Shown here in pieces: positions 7,048 through 12,913 of a stretch of 13,868 nt of DNA (the first letter of the stretch is position 1; every line of letters starts with the position of its first letter). Source of the stretch: JAJZSS01 sp964463505 (GTDB taxonomy: Bacteria > Chloroflexota > Anaerolineae > Anaerolineales > UBA4823); assembly GCA_964463505.1 (NCBI GenBank), contig CAYXDC010000079.1, positions 1-13,868 on the forward strand. Reading direction: 5' to 3'. The translations under genes and the position numbers were made by a program. Below the pieces are notes generated by a model that worked only from the letters and a program-made list of their open reading frames with translations, had not been told where the DNA came from and ran no database searches.

Positions 7048-8193
7048 ATGGATTTTTCGTGGTCAGAAGAACAACTTACATATAAGAGAGCGGTAATTGA
7101 ATTTGCCCAGAAAGAACTCAACCTGGATATGGTTGAGCGTGACCAGTCAGGGCGCTTCGATCGGGCTTTGTGGAAGAAATGCTCCGATTTTGGTATCACT
7201 GCCCTGCCGGTGCCCGAGCAATATGGCGGCGCTGGGGCTGATATCCTGACCTCCATGCTGACTATGGAAGGTCTTGGGTATGGCTGTAAAGACAATGGCC
7301 TGATCTTTGCCATGAATGCTCAGCTTTGGAGTGTCCAAATGCCGATTTTGGCCTTTGGGAGCGAAGACCAGAAAGAAAGATATTTGCCAGGTTTATGCAG
7401 TGGCGATCTGATCGGCGCGCATGGCATGACTGAACCCGATACCGGATCTGACGCTTACAGCCTGCGTACACGTGCTGAGCGCGTAGAAGGTGGTTACCTG
7501 CTCAATGGCACCAAGATGTTTGTCACTAACGCTCCGATCGCCGACATGGCGCTGGTTTTTGCAACAGTAGATCCGAAGCGGGGTATGTGGGGCATCACCG
7601 GTTTCTTGATCGACCTGGGCACACCCGGCTTTCGGGTCAGTCGTGATATAGAGAAGATGGGCTTGCGTACTTCTCCGATGGGTGAGTTGGTGATGGAGAA
7701 CTGTTTCATCCCCGAAGCAAACCGCCTGGGGCCGGAAGGAGCCGGCTCGCGCATCTTCAACCATTCCATGGAATGGGAGCGCAGTTGTATCCTGGCCAGC
7801 AATCTCGGAGCAATGGAGCGCCAGTTGGAGACCAGTATCCAGTATGCGCGCGACCGTACGCAGGGCGGGCAGCAGATCGGAAAATATCAATCGGTAGCCA
7901 ATCGCATTGTGGACATGAAAGTGCGCCTGGAGACTGCGCGTCTGCTCCTATATAAAGTCGCCTGGCTGAAAAAAGAGGGCAAGTCTGCTGTAATGGAAGC
8001 CGCGATGGCGAAACTCTATTTGAGTGAGGCATTTGTTTCATCAGGTCTCGATGCGATTCGCACATTAGGGGGTTATGGTTACATGACCGAATTTGAAGTC
8101 GAGCGCGATCTGCGGGATGCAATTGGCGGTACGATCTATTCGGGAACATCGGATATCCAACGCAATATTATTGCCCGGCTGTTAGGTTTATAA
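7048..8193 (+). CDS. Prolyl-carrier-protein dehydrogenase (acyl-CoA dehydrogenase fold, PltE/RedW/CloN3 type)
   Basis: FAD flavoenzyme of 381 residues with the acyl-CoA dehydrogenase layout: N-terminal helices, middle beta domain (A-H-G-M-T-E-P-D-T-G-S-D at 124-135; G-T-K-M-F-V-T-N-A at 154-162) and C-terminal helical domain with L-G-G-Y-G-Y at 340-345. The position of the short/medium-chain catalytic Glu is Ser365 (I-Y-S-G-T-S-D-I-Q-R), but E244 in H-S-M-E-W-E-R-S matches the alternative base position used by isovaleryl-CoA dehydrogenase and, as I recall, by characterised prolyl-carrier oxidases. Beside a proline adenylation enzyme and carrier protein it should oxidise prolyl-S-carrier, by four electrons to pyrrole-2-carboxyl-S-carrier, rather than a fatty acyl-CoA. 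GGAGGG at 7034-7039 gives good spacing to the ATG. Alternatives are a two-electron oxidase like AnaB (pyrroline product) or an FkbI-type enzyme; the halogenases favour the pyrrole route. Confidence 0.86.
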   Translation: MDFSWSEEQLTYKRAVIEFAQKELNLDMVERDQSGRFDRALWKKCSDFGITALPVPEQYGGAGADILTSMLTMEGLGYGCKDNGLIFAMNAQLWSVQMPILAFGSEDQKERYLPGLCSGDLIGAHGMTEPDTGSDAYSLRTRAERVEGGYLLNGTKMFVTNAPIADMALVFATVDPKRGMWGITGFLIDLGTPGFRVSRDIEKMGLRTSPMGELVMENCFIPEANRLGPEGAGSRIFNHSMEWERSCILASNLGAMERQLETSIQYARDRTQGGQQIGKYQSVANRIVDMKVRLETARLLLYKVAWLKKEGKSAVMEAAMAKLYLSEAFVSSGLDAIRTLGGYGYMTEFEVERDLRDAIGGTIYSGTSDIQRNIIARLLGL

Positions 8194-8212
8194 TCGCTCT
8201 TTTATTATAGGT

Positions 8213-8217
8213 GGAGG
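8213..8217 (+). promoter_or_regulatory. Shine-Dalgarno GGAGG fixing the adenylation-enzyme start at 8224
   Basis: GGAGG directly abuts an ATG at 8218 and lies six bases before a second in-frame ATG at 8224. The first leaves no spacer, so 8224 is the probable start; the protein is then 528 residues, beginning M-R-Y-L-L. Confidence 0.7.
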
Positions 8218-8223
8218 ATGATC

Positions 8224-9810
8224 ATGCGGTATCTACTATCTCATGCGGTGAGTGAATGGGCAGAACGAACGCCAGATAATTTAGCTATCCGGTTTTCAGG
8301 CCAGAGCCTTACTTATCAAGAGTTGGAATTGAAATCGAATAGCCTGGCCCACACGCTGCTGGAAAATGGCTTGCAGCGTGGTGATCGGGTGGGCATCTTT
8401 ATGAATAAGGGCGTTGAGTCTGCAATTGCGATCTATGGCATCCTTAAAGCGGGTGGAGCTTACGTTCCCCTGGATCCTTTTGCGCCTGCCAGCCGTGTGG
8501 CTTTTGTGATCCGTGATTGTGGTATCCAGCAGTTAATCTCCAAAGATGCCAAGCTGGGCGCCCTCAAGGATGTCCTTGCAGAAGGAACCGGACTAAAAAT
8601 AATTTTGGGCGTCTCGCATGATGAAGAGCTCGGTCTTCCAACAATCCAGTGGGAGGAAATCTATCGGTTCCCTACCAATCCACTTCATCTCAATCTCACC
8701 GAGCAGGACCTGGCTTATATCCTGTATACCTCCGGTTCGACTGGTGTTCCGAAAGGCATCATGCACACACACCGCAGCGGGCTAAGTTTTGCGGAATGGG
8801 CGGCTGCAACCTATAACTTAACCAACCAGGATCGATTGAGCAACCATGCGCCGCTGCACTTTGATCTATCAACACTGGATTTCTTTGCTGGAGCGATTGC
8901 TGGGGCGTGTACGGTGGTTATTCCAGAAGCATTAACCAAATTCCCGGCTAATTTAGCTCGCTTGATCCAGGATGAGCGCATCACAGTGTGGTATTCGGTC
9001 CCCTTTGCATTGATTCAATTAATGCAGCGTGGTAATCTGGCGGCGCATGATTTAAGCTCATTGCGCTGGATATTATTCGCCGGGGAGGTCTTTCCTACTA
9101 AACACCTGCGCGCTCTGATGCAAATGTTTCCCAATGTACGTTTCAGCAACCTGTATGGGCCGACCGAAACCAATGTCTGCACGTACTACCATGTAGACGA
9201 ACTGCCAGAAGATACGGATGAGACCATCCCGATCGGAAAAGCCTGCGAGAATATTGAAGATCTGGTAGTAGATCTGGACGATAAGCCGGTGCCAGTTGGT
9301 GAGGTGGGTGAGCTGCTCATCCGCGGGGGAGTAGTGATGAAAGGCTACTGGGGGCAGGCCGAAAAAACTGCTGCTGGCTTTTTCCGCCGCCCACAATTTG
9401 ATTATTTCGAGGATGTTTTCTATCGTACAGGTGATCTGGTGCAGCTCGATGAACAAGGATATTATCGCTATCTGGGACGCAAAGATCGCCAGATCAAGAC
9501 GCGCGGCTATCGTGTTGAGCTTGATGAAATCGAAGTAGCCTTGCTCTCGCACGCCGGTGTCGATGAAGCAGCTGTGTATCCCATTCCAGATGGCAATGGA
9601 AGTAATCTGATCGAAGCAGCCATTATTGCCAAGGAGGGACTGAATCTGGAAGAAGCTGACCTGGTAGAACATATTGGCAAACGTCTGCCTTCCTATGCCA
9701 TACCAGTGCGCATTGAAATTTTGATAACTTTTCCACGTACTTCAACGGGCAAAATAAACCGCCGTGAGTTACAGGCTCTGGCAGTCGCCCGTAGTGAATC
9801 ACAGCCCTAA
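8224..9810 (+). CDS. Stand-alone proline adenylation enzyme (prolyl-AMP ligase, PltF/RedM/CloN4 type)
   Basis: Activates L-proline with ATP and loads it on the carrier protein encoded next. This 528-residue ANL enzyme shows the core motifs in order: L-K-A-G-G-A-Y-V-P-L-D at 74-84, phosphate loop Y-T-S-G-S-T-G-V-P-K-G at 168-178, Y-G-P-T-E at 311-315, Y-R-T-G-D at 400-404, G-R-K-D-R-Q-I-K-T-R-G-Y-R at 418-430 and the C-terminal T-G-K-I-N-R with catalytic Lys510. I aligned it by hand to gramicidin synthetase PheA and read the specificity residues as D214, L215, L218, Y257, L284, A286, L310, V318, C319 and K510. That is D-L-L-Y-L-A-L-V-C-K, which I recall as the proline code of PltF-type ligases. 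There is no condensation, carrier or thioesterase domain, matching the free-standing family. Flanking genes supply the dehydrogenase (30 bases before) and the carrier (18 bases after). Confidence 0.93.
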   Translation: MRYLLSHAVSEWAERTPDNLAIRFSGQSLTYQELELKSNSLAHTLLENGLQRGDRVGIFMNKGVESAIAIYGILKAGGAYVPLDPFAPASRVAFVIRDCGIQQLISKDAKLGALKDVLAEGTGLKIILGVSHDEELGLPTIQWEEIYRFPTNPLHLNLTEQDLAYILYTSGSTGVPKGIMHTHRSGLSFAEWAAATYNLTNQDRLSNHAPLHFDLSTLDFFAGAIAGACTVVIPEALTKFPANLARLIQDERITVWYSVPFALIQLMQRGNLAAHDLSSLRWILFAGEVFPTKHLRALMQMFPNVRFSNLYGPTETNVCTYYHVDELPEDTDETIPIGKACENIEDLVVDLDDKPVPVGEVGELLIRGGVVMKGYWGQAEKTAAGFFRRPQFDYFEDVFYRTGDLVQLDEQGYYRYLGRKDRQIKTRGYRVELDEIEVALLSHAGVDEAAVYPIPDGNGSNLIEAAIIAKEGLNLEEADLVEHIGKRLPSYAIPVRIEILITFPRTSTGKINRRELQALAVARSESQP

Positions 9811-9828
9811 TACTTTTCGGAGGAAACC

Positions 9829-10071
9829 ATGGACCGCAAGACTATTTTGATGGACTATATCAAGAACGAGATCATGCGCAATCGCAACGCACGTCTGGCA
9901 GAGGATGAGGATCTGTTGGGCTCAGGGATTCTCGATTCGCTCGCCATCCTGCAGATGGTAGCTTTTATTGACGAGCAATTCGGGATTGAAGTCCCAGACC
10001 AGGATGTGGTATACGAGAATTTCAACAGTGTACAGGCGCTGACCGAGTACCTTAAGCAGTACCCGGGCTAG
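9829..10071 (+). CDS. Peptidyl carrier protein for proline/pyrrole (PltL/CloN5 type)
   Basis: An 80-residue acidic acyl/peptidyl carrier protein. The phosphopantetheine attachment motif is G-S-G-I-L-D-S-L at 31-38 with Ser37 as the modified residue, followed by the helix A-I-L-Q-M-V-A-F-I-D-E-Q-F-G-I-E-V, which is typical of carrier helix II and loop 2. It should hold proline delivered by the adenylation enzyme and present the prolyl, pyrrolyl and halopyrrolyl thioesters to the dehydrogenase and halogenases. GGAGGA at 9819-9824 precedes the ATG by four bases. It must be converted to the holo form by a phosphopantetheinyl transferase, and none is encoded in this window. On its own it could be any carrier; its assignment to proline comes from its position between the proline ligase and the halogenases. 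Confidence 0.93.
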   Translation: MDRKTILMDYIKNEIMRNRNARLAEDEDLLGSGILDSLAILQMVAFIDEQFGIEVPDQDVVYENFNSVQALTEYLKQYPG

Positions 10072-10162
10072 TTTGATAATCGGTTTTGATTGCCATGTCT
10101 TTTAATGGTTAATCTTAATTTCGTGTAGTTAATTTCTTTGGTGGTTTTGAGGAGTTTGCACA
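10072..10162 (+). other. AT-rich 91-base spacer before the first halogenase
   Basis: This is much longer than the other gaps in the run apart from the one between the halogenases, and it is visibly AT-rich. I see no gene and no convincing hairpin. TTGATT at 10086-10091 could be a weak -35 element, but the sequence 17 bases on (TTAATC) is a poor -10, so an internal promoter is only possible. GAGGAG at 10149-10154, eight bases before the ATG, is the ribosome site of the next gene. Confidence 0.4.
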
Positions 10163-11428
10163 ATGAGTGATGTGATTATTATTGGCGGTGGACCGGCGGG
10201 ATCAGCCATGGGTGCGTTTCTTTCCAAGGCCGGAATCAGCAATCTAATTTTGGAAAAGGCCATCCATCCCCGCCCGCACGTGGGTGAATCGATGGTGACT
10301 TCTTCAACAAGAGTATTTAAGGAATTGGATTTCTTACCTGTTCTGGAGCGTGAGGGTTTTGTTCACAAGTATGGCGCTTCCTGGCATGCCCCTAATGGTA
10401 AGGAATTTGCCATCGAATTCGGCGAATTTCCGCAGCCTGGTGTAGATCAGGATTATACCTATCATGTGGACCGCAGCAGGCTTGACTTACTGCTCCTAAA
10501 GCATGCCGAGAGCCTGGGCTCGAAGGTAATGCAAGGTGTCACAGTTAAGCAAGTATTGTTTGACGGGGATTGGGCTAAAGGTGTACGCATCGCAGTAGAT
10601 GGCGTTGAAGTGGATTTGCCTTGTAAGGTCGTAGTGGATGCCAGTGGTCGCAATACACTGCTCGGCAATCAGCTCAAAGTCAAAGTGAAGGATCCTATCT
10701 TCAACCAGTATGCCGTACATGCTTGGTTCGAAGGTGTGGAGCGCGGGAAAGAAGAACATACAGCTGATTTTATCCATATATATTTCCTGCCCATCGAGCG
10801 AGGCTGGGTGTGGCAGATTCCTATCAATGACACCATAACCTCTGTGGGTGTTGTCGCCGATAAGAACGTGCTCAAGGATTATCGTCAGGATATTGAAGCG
10901 TACTTTAATATGGGCATCCAATCCAACCCAGATCTGGAGACCGCCATGTGCAATGCAGTCCGCATCAATGACTACAAAGCTGAGGGCGACTACAGCTATA
11001 CCATGTCGAGCTTTGTAGGTAATGCTTATGTATGCATCGGCGATGCCGCCCGCTTTGTGGACCCAATCTTCTCGTCCGGTGTGAGCGTGGCGCTTTACTC
11101 GGCGAAATACGCTTCCGAGCAGATCCGCCTGGCGTTTGAGACGGGGGATTTTTCTGAGGCAGCCTTAAAGCCCTACGAAGAGAAACTGCGCAGCGGCGTG
11201 AATGTGTGGTACGAATTCATCCGCTTGTATTACAAGCTTCTACCACTCTTCACCCACTTCATCCAATCCAAGGCACACCGCATTGAGGTGCTGCGCTTGT
11301 TGCAAGGCGAAGTGTATAACCGTGGAGAAGTCCCGGTGTTGGATGCCATGCGCAAGTACATTGAATCGGTTGAGAATGCCGATAAGCACCTGCTCAAGGA
11401 CAAACTGACTTCAATTCCGATCGACTGA
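10163..11428 (+). CDS. Flavin-dependent halogenase, carrier-bound pyrrole type (copy 1)
   Basis: Predicted to use reduced FAD, O2 and chloride or bromide to halogenate the carrier-tethered pyrrole (PltA-like). The 421-residue protein has the FAD-binding G-G-G-P-A-G at 8-13, the H-P-R-P-H-V-G-E-S block at 35-43, and Lys69 in G-F-V-H-K-Y-G. Lys69 is at the position of the Lys that forms the haloamine in phenol/pyrrole-type halogenases. It also has the halogenase signature W-V-W-Q-I-P at 215-220 and F-V-D-P-I-F-S-S-G at 298-306, the F-x-x-P-x-x-S-x-G motif near the halide/flavin site. These residues argue for a halogenase over a hydroxylase or geranylgeranyl reductase of the same fold. The long C-terminal helical part fits carrier-substrate enzymes. 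No membrane segment is seen. The start has GAGGAG eight bases upstream. A partner flavin reductase is not in the window. Position and halide specificity cannot be read. Confidence 0.9.
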   Translation: MSDVIIIGGGPAGSAMGAFLSKAGISNLILEKAIHPRPHVGESMVTSSTRVFKELDFLPVLEREGFVHKYGASWHAPNGKEFAIEFGEFPQPGVDQDYTYHVDRSRLDLLLLKHAESLGSKVMQGVTVKQVLFDGDWAKGVRIAVDGVEVDLPCKVVVDASGRNTLLGNQLKVKVKDPIFNQYAVHAWFEGVERGKEEHTADFIHIYFLPIERGWVWQIPINDTITSVGVVADKNVLKDYRQDIEAYFNMGIQSNPDLETAMCNAVRINDYKAEGDYSYTMSSFVGNAYVCIGDAARFVDPIFSSGVSVALYSAKYASEQIRLAFETGDFSEAALKPYEEKLRSGVNVWYEFIRLYYKLLPLFTHFIQSKAHRIEVLRLLQGEVYNRGEVPVLDAMRKYIESVENADKHLLKDKLTSIPID

Positions 11429-11449
11429 TTTTTTCCACTTAATTCGAAC

Positions 11450-11492
11450 CGCCGGTGGAGAATAAGACAATTTTCTTTATTCTCCACCGGCG
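11450..11492 (+). repeat. Perfect 16-bp inverted repeat (strong hairpin) between the two halogenase genes
   Basis: CGCCGGTGGAGAATAA at 11450-11465 is the exact reverse complement of 11477-11492, with an 11-base loop (11466-11476). Beyond a small internal loop, another five pairs can form (11444-11448 with 11495-11499). The RNA hairpin would be very stable. No U-tract follows on either strand (TATTCGATAAGG on the + side), so it does not look like a standard intrinsic terminator. It may stop or attenuate transcription, protect or process the mRNA, or be a member of a dispersed palindromic repeat. Confidence 0.85.
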
Positions 11493-11544
11493 TATTCGAT
11501 AAGGTTTCGCCCTATATTTTTACGTCGAATTTTTATCCGTGGAT

Positions 11545-11550
11545 GAGGAG
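11545..11550 (+). promoter_or_regulatory. Shine-Dalgarno GAGGAG fixing halogenase copy 2 start at 11559
   Basis: GAGGAG is eight bases before the ATG at 11559, the same arrangement as in copy 1. An in-frame GTG at 11556 would add one Met only; the ATG makes both copies begin M-S-D-V and have identical length. Confidence 0.75.
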
Positions 11551-11558
11551 ATGCTGTG

Positions 11559-12824
11559 ATGAGTGACGTGATTATTATTGGTGGTGGGCCGGCTGGAGCG
11601 GCGATGGGCGCGTACCTTTCGAAGGCGGGGATCAGCAATTTGATCATCGAGAAAGCTGTTCACCCGCGCCCGCATGTTGGCGAATCGATGGTTCCAGCTT
11701 CTACGAAAGTATTTTTAGAGCTGGATTTTTTGCAGGTCATGGAGCGCGAGGGCTTTGTCCACAAATTTGGCGCTTCCTGGCATGCCCCAAATGGCAAGGA
11801 ATTTTCGATTGCCTTTCCTGAGTTGCCTCAACCAGGTGTGGACCAGGATTATACCTACCATGTTGACCGCAGTAAATTTGATCTATTGCTGTTGAAGCAC
11901 GCCGAAAGCCTGGGATCAAAGGTTATGCAAGGTGTAACTGTCAAAGAAGTACTTTTTGATGCTGATCAAGCTAAAGGTGTGCGTGTAGCGGTGGATGGGA
12001 TAGAGGTGGATCTGCCCTGTAAGTTTGTGGTGGATGCCAGTGGTCGTAATACCCTGATCGGTAATCAGCTCAAGCTAAAGGTCAAGGACCCGATTTTCAA
12101 CCAGTACGCGGTACATGCCTGGTATGAAGGCGTCGAACGCAGTAAGCAGGGCAACACCTTAGATTTTATCCATATTTATTTTCTGCCTATCGAACGTGGC
12201 TGGGTCTGGCAAATTCCCATCACCGATACGATTACATCGATGGGCGTGGTCGCCGATAAAAATGTGCTCAAGGACTTTCACCACGATTTGGAAGCCTATT
12301 TCCAGATGGGTATGCAATCCAATCCCGATTTAATTTATGCCATGCGCAATGCTGTACGCGTTAATGAGTTTAAGACCGAGGGCGATTACAGCTACAAAAT
12401 GTCATCCTTTATTGGGAATGGCTACGTATGTATCGGAGATGCAGTTCGTTTTGTAGACCCGATCTTTTCATCTGGTGTAAGCGTGGCGCTCTATTCGGCA
12501 AAATTTGCATCGGAAAGAATTCGGGTTGCCTTTGAGACTGGCGATTTTTCTGCGGCTGTCTTGCAGCCCTATGATGACAAACTGCGCAGTGGGGTGAACG
12601 TGTGGTATGAATTTATTCGTTTGTATTACAAACTGCTACCCCTCTTCACTCACTTTATCCAGTCAAAAGCTCATCGTGTTGAGGTGCATCGCTTATTACA
12701 GGGCGACGTTTATGAACGCGGCGAGGTAGGCGTTCTGGATGCCATGCGAAAATATATTGAATCCGTCGAGAAGTCTGAGCGTCACCTGCTCAAGGATAGA
12801 CTGAGCGCGATACCCATCGACTGA
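11559..12824 (+). CDS. Flavin-dependent halogenase, carrier-bound pyrrole type (copy 2)
   Basis: Tandem paralogue of the preceding halogenase: 421 residues, aligned end to end without a gap, and by my count 351 of 421 residues identical (83%). All halogenase residues are kept: G-G-G-P-A-G at 8-13, Lys69 in F-V-H-K-F-G, W-V-W-Q-I-P at 215-220 and F-V-D-P-I-F-S-S-G at 298-306. Changes cluster in a few surface-like segments, such as 45-50, 83-89, 195-199, 241-249, 259-270 and 332-340. The long blocks 206-221, 299-314 and 341-373 are nearly or fully unchanged. Many third-position differences show the copies diverged a while ago under selection for function. They may act at different pyrrole positions, in successive halogenations, or on different carriers. 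The downstream acyltransferase frame begins about 80 bases after its stop. Confidence 0.9.
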   Translation: MSDVIIIGGGPAGAAMGAYLSKAGISNLIIEKAVHPRPHVGESMVPASTKVFLELDFLQVMEREGFVHKFGASWHAPNGKEFSIAFPELPQPGVDQDYTYHVDRSKFDLLLLKHAESLGSKVMQGVTVKEVLFDADQAKGVRVAVDGIEVDLPCKFVVDASGRNTLIGNQLKLKVKDPIFNQYAVHAWYEGVERSKQGNTLDFIHIYFLPIERGWVWQIPITDTITSMGVVADKNVLKDFHHDLEAYFQMGMQSNPDLIYAMRNAVRVNEFKTEGDYSYKMSSFIGNGYVCIGDAVRFVDPIFSSGVSVALYSAKFASERIRVAFETGDFSAAVLQPYDDKLRSGVNVWYEFIRLYYKLLPLFTHFIQSKAHRVEVHRLLQGDVYERGEVGVLDAMRKYIESVEKSERHLLKDRLSAIPID

Positions 12825-12846
12825 TCAACCCTGCACAACTATGCCG

Positions 12847-12852
12847 AAGGAG
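12847..12852 (+). promoter_or_regulatory. Strong Shine-Dalgarno AAGGAG before the short Ser-rich frame
   Basis: AAGGAG is followed four bases later by ATG 12857. It is the best ribosome site in the region between the second halogenase and the acyltransferase, yet the ATG it serves opens an 18-codon frame rather than the acyltransferase frame. Confidence 0.6.
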
Positions 12853-12856
12853 ATTT

Positions 12857-12913
12857 ATGGAGCAATCCAGTTCTTCTTCGGCGTCTCACAAGGCTGCGGA
12901 GCGAAATGATTAA
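12857..12913 (+). CDS. Short Ser-rich leader ORF (18 residues), or frameshifted start of the acyltransferase
   Basis: The frame reads M-E-Q-S-S-S-S-S-A-S-H-K-A-A-E-R-N-D and stops at TAA 12911-12913. It overlaps the acyltransferase ATG at 12906 by eight bases in another frame. It has a strong ribosome site (AAGGAG), whereas the acyltransferase ATG has only GGAG four bases upstream. Two readings are possible. It may be a genuine leader peptide whose termination re-initiates acyltransferase translation. Alternatively, a one-base error or frameshift may hide a hydrophilic cytoplasmic N-terminus of the acyltransferase, which the polar Ser/Lys/Glu-rich composition would suit. No homologue is recognised. 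Confidence 0.35.
   Translation: MEQSSSSSASHKAAERND

Larger units (their letters stand above)
11429..11558 (+). other. 130-base intergenic region between tandem halogenases
   Basis: Apart from the inverted repeat at 11450-11492 and a T-run directly after the first halogenase stop, there is an AT-rich stretch (about 11493-11540) with no clear promoter pair, then the GAGGAG ribosome site of copy 2. No coding potential was seen. Confidence 0.5.

Noticed and set aside
7393..7890. 165-codon minus-strand frame
   Set aside because: It is antisense to the well-supported dehydrogenase and its protein sequence is low in recognisable structure.
7048..8193. Ordinary beta-oxidation acyl-CoA dehydrogenase
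   Set aside because: The usual catalytic Glu is Ser365, the alternative E244 is present, and the gene sits beside a proline ligase and carrier protein.
9073..9672. 199-codon open frame on the minus strand
   Set aside because: It lies wholly inside the adenylation gene on the other strand, has no recognisable domain and mirrors its codon pattern; it is a shadow frame.
7048..10071. Hydroxymalonyl/methoxymalonyl (FkbH-K-like) carrier pathway
   Set aside because: The adenylation enzyme has a proline code, and no FkbH-type glyceryl transferase/phosphatase or hydroxyacyl dehydrogenase is present.
11450..11492. Standard rho-independent terminator
   Set aside because: The stem is strong enough, but no run of U follows on either strand, so it is reported as an inverted repeat only.
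10163..12824. Geranylgeranyl reductase or aromatic hydroxylase of the same FAD fold
   Set aside because: Both proteins have the WxWxIP and FxxPxxSxG halogenase signatures and the Lys69 position, and adjoin a pyrrole cassette.
12841..12909. 22-codon frame starting at ATG 12841 whose TGA overlaps the acyltransferase ATG
   Set aside because: It has the attractive ATGA overlap but no Shine-Dalgarno; the strong AAGGAG lies inside it and points to ATG 12857.
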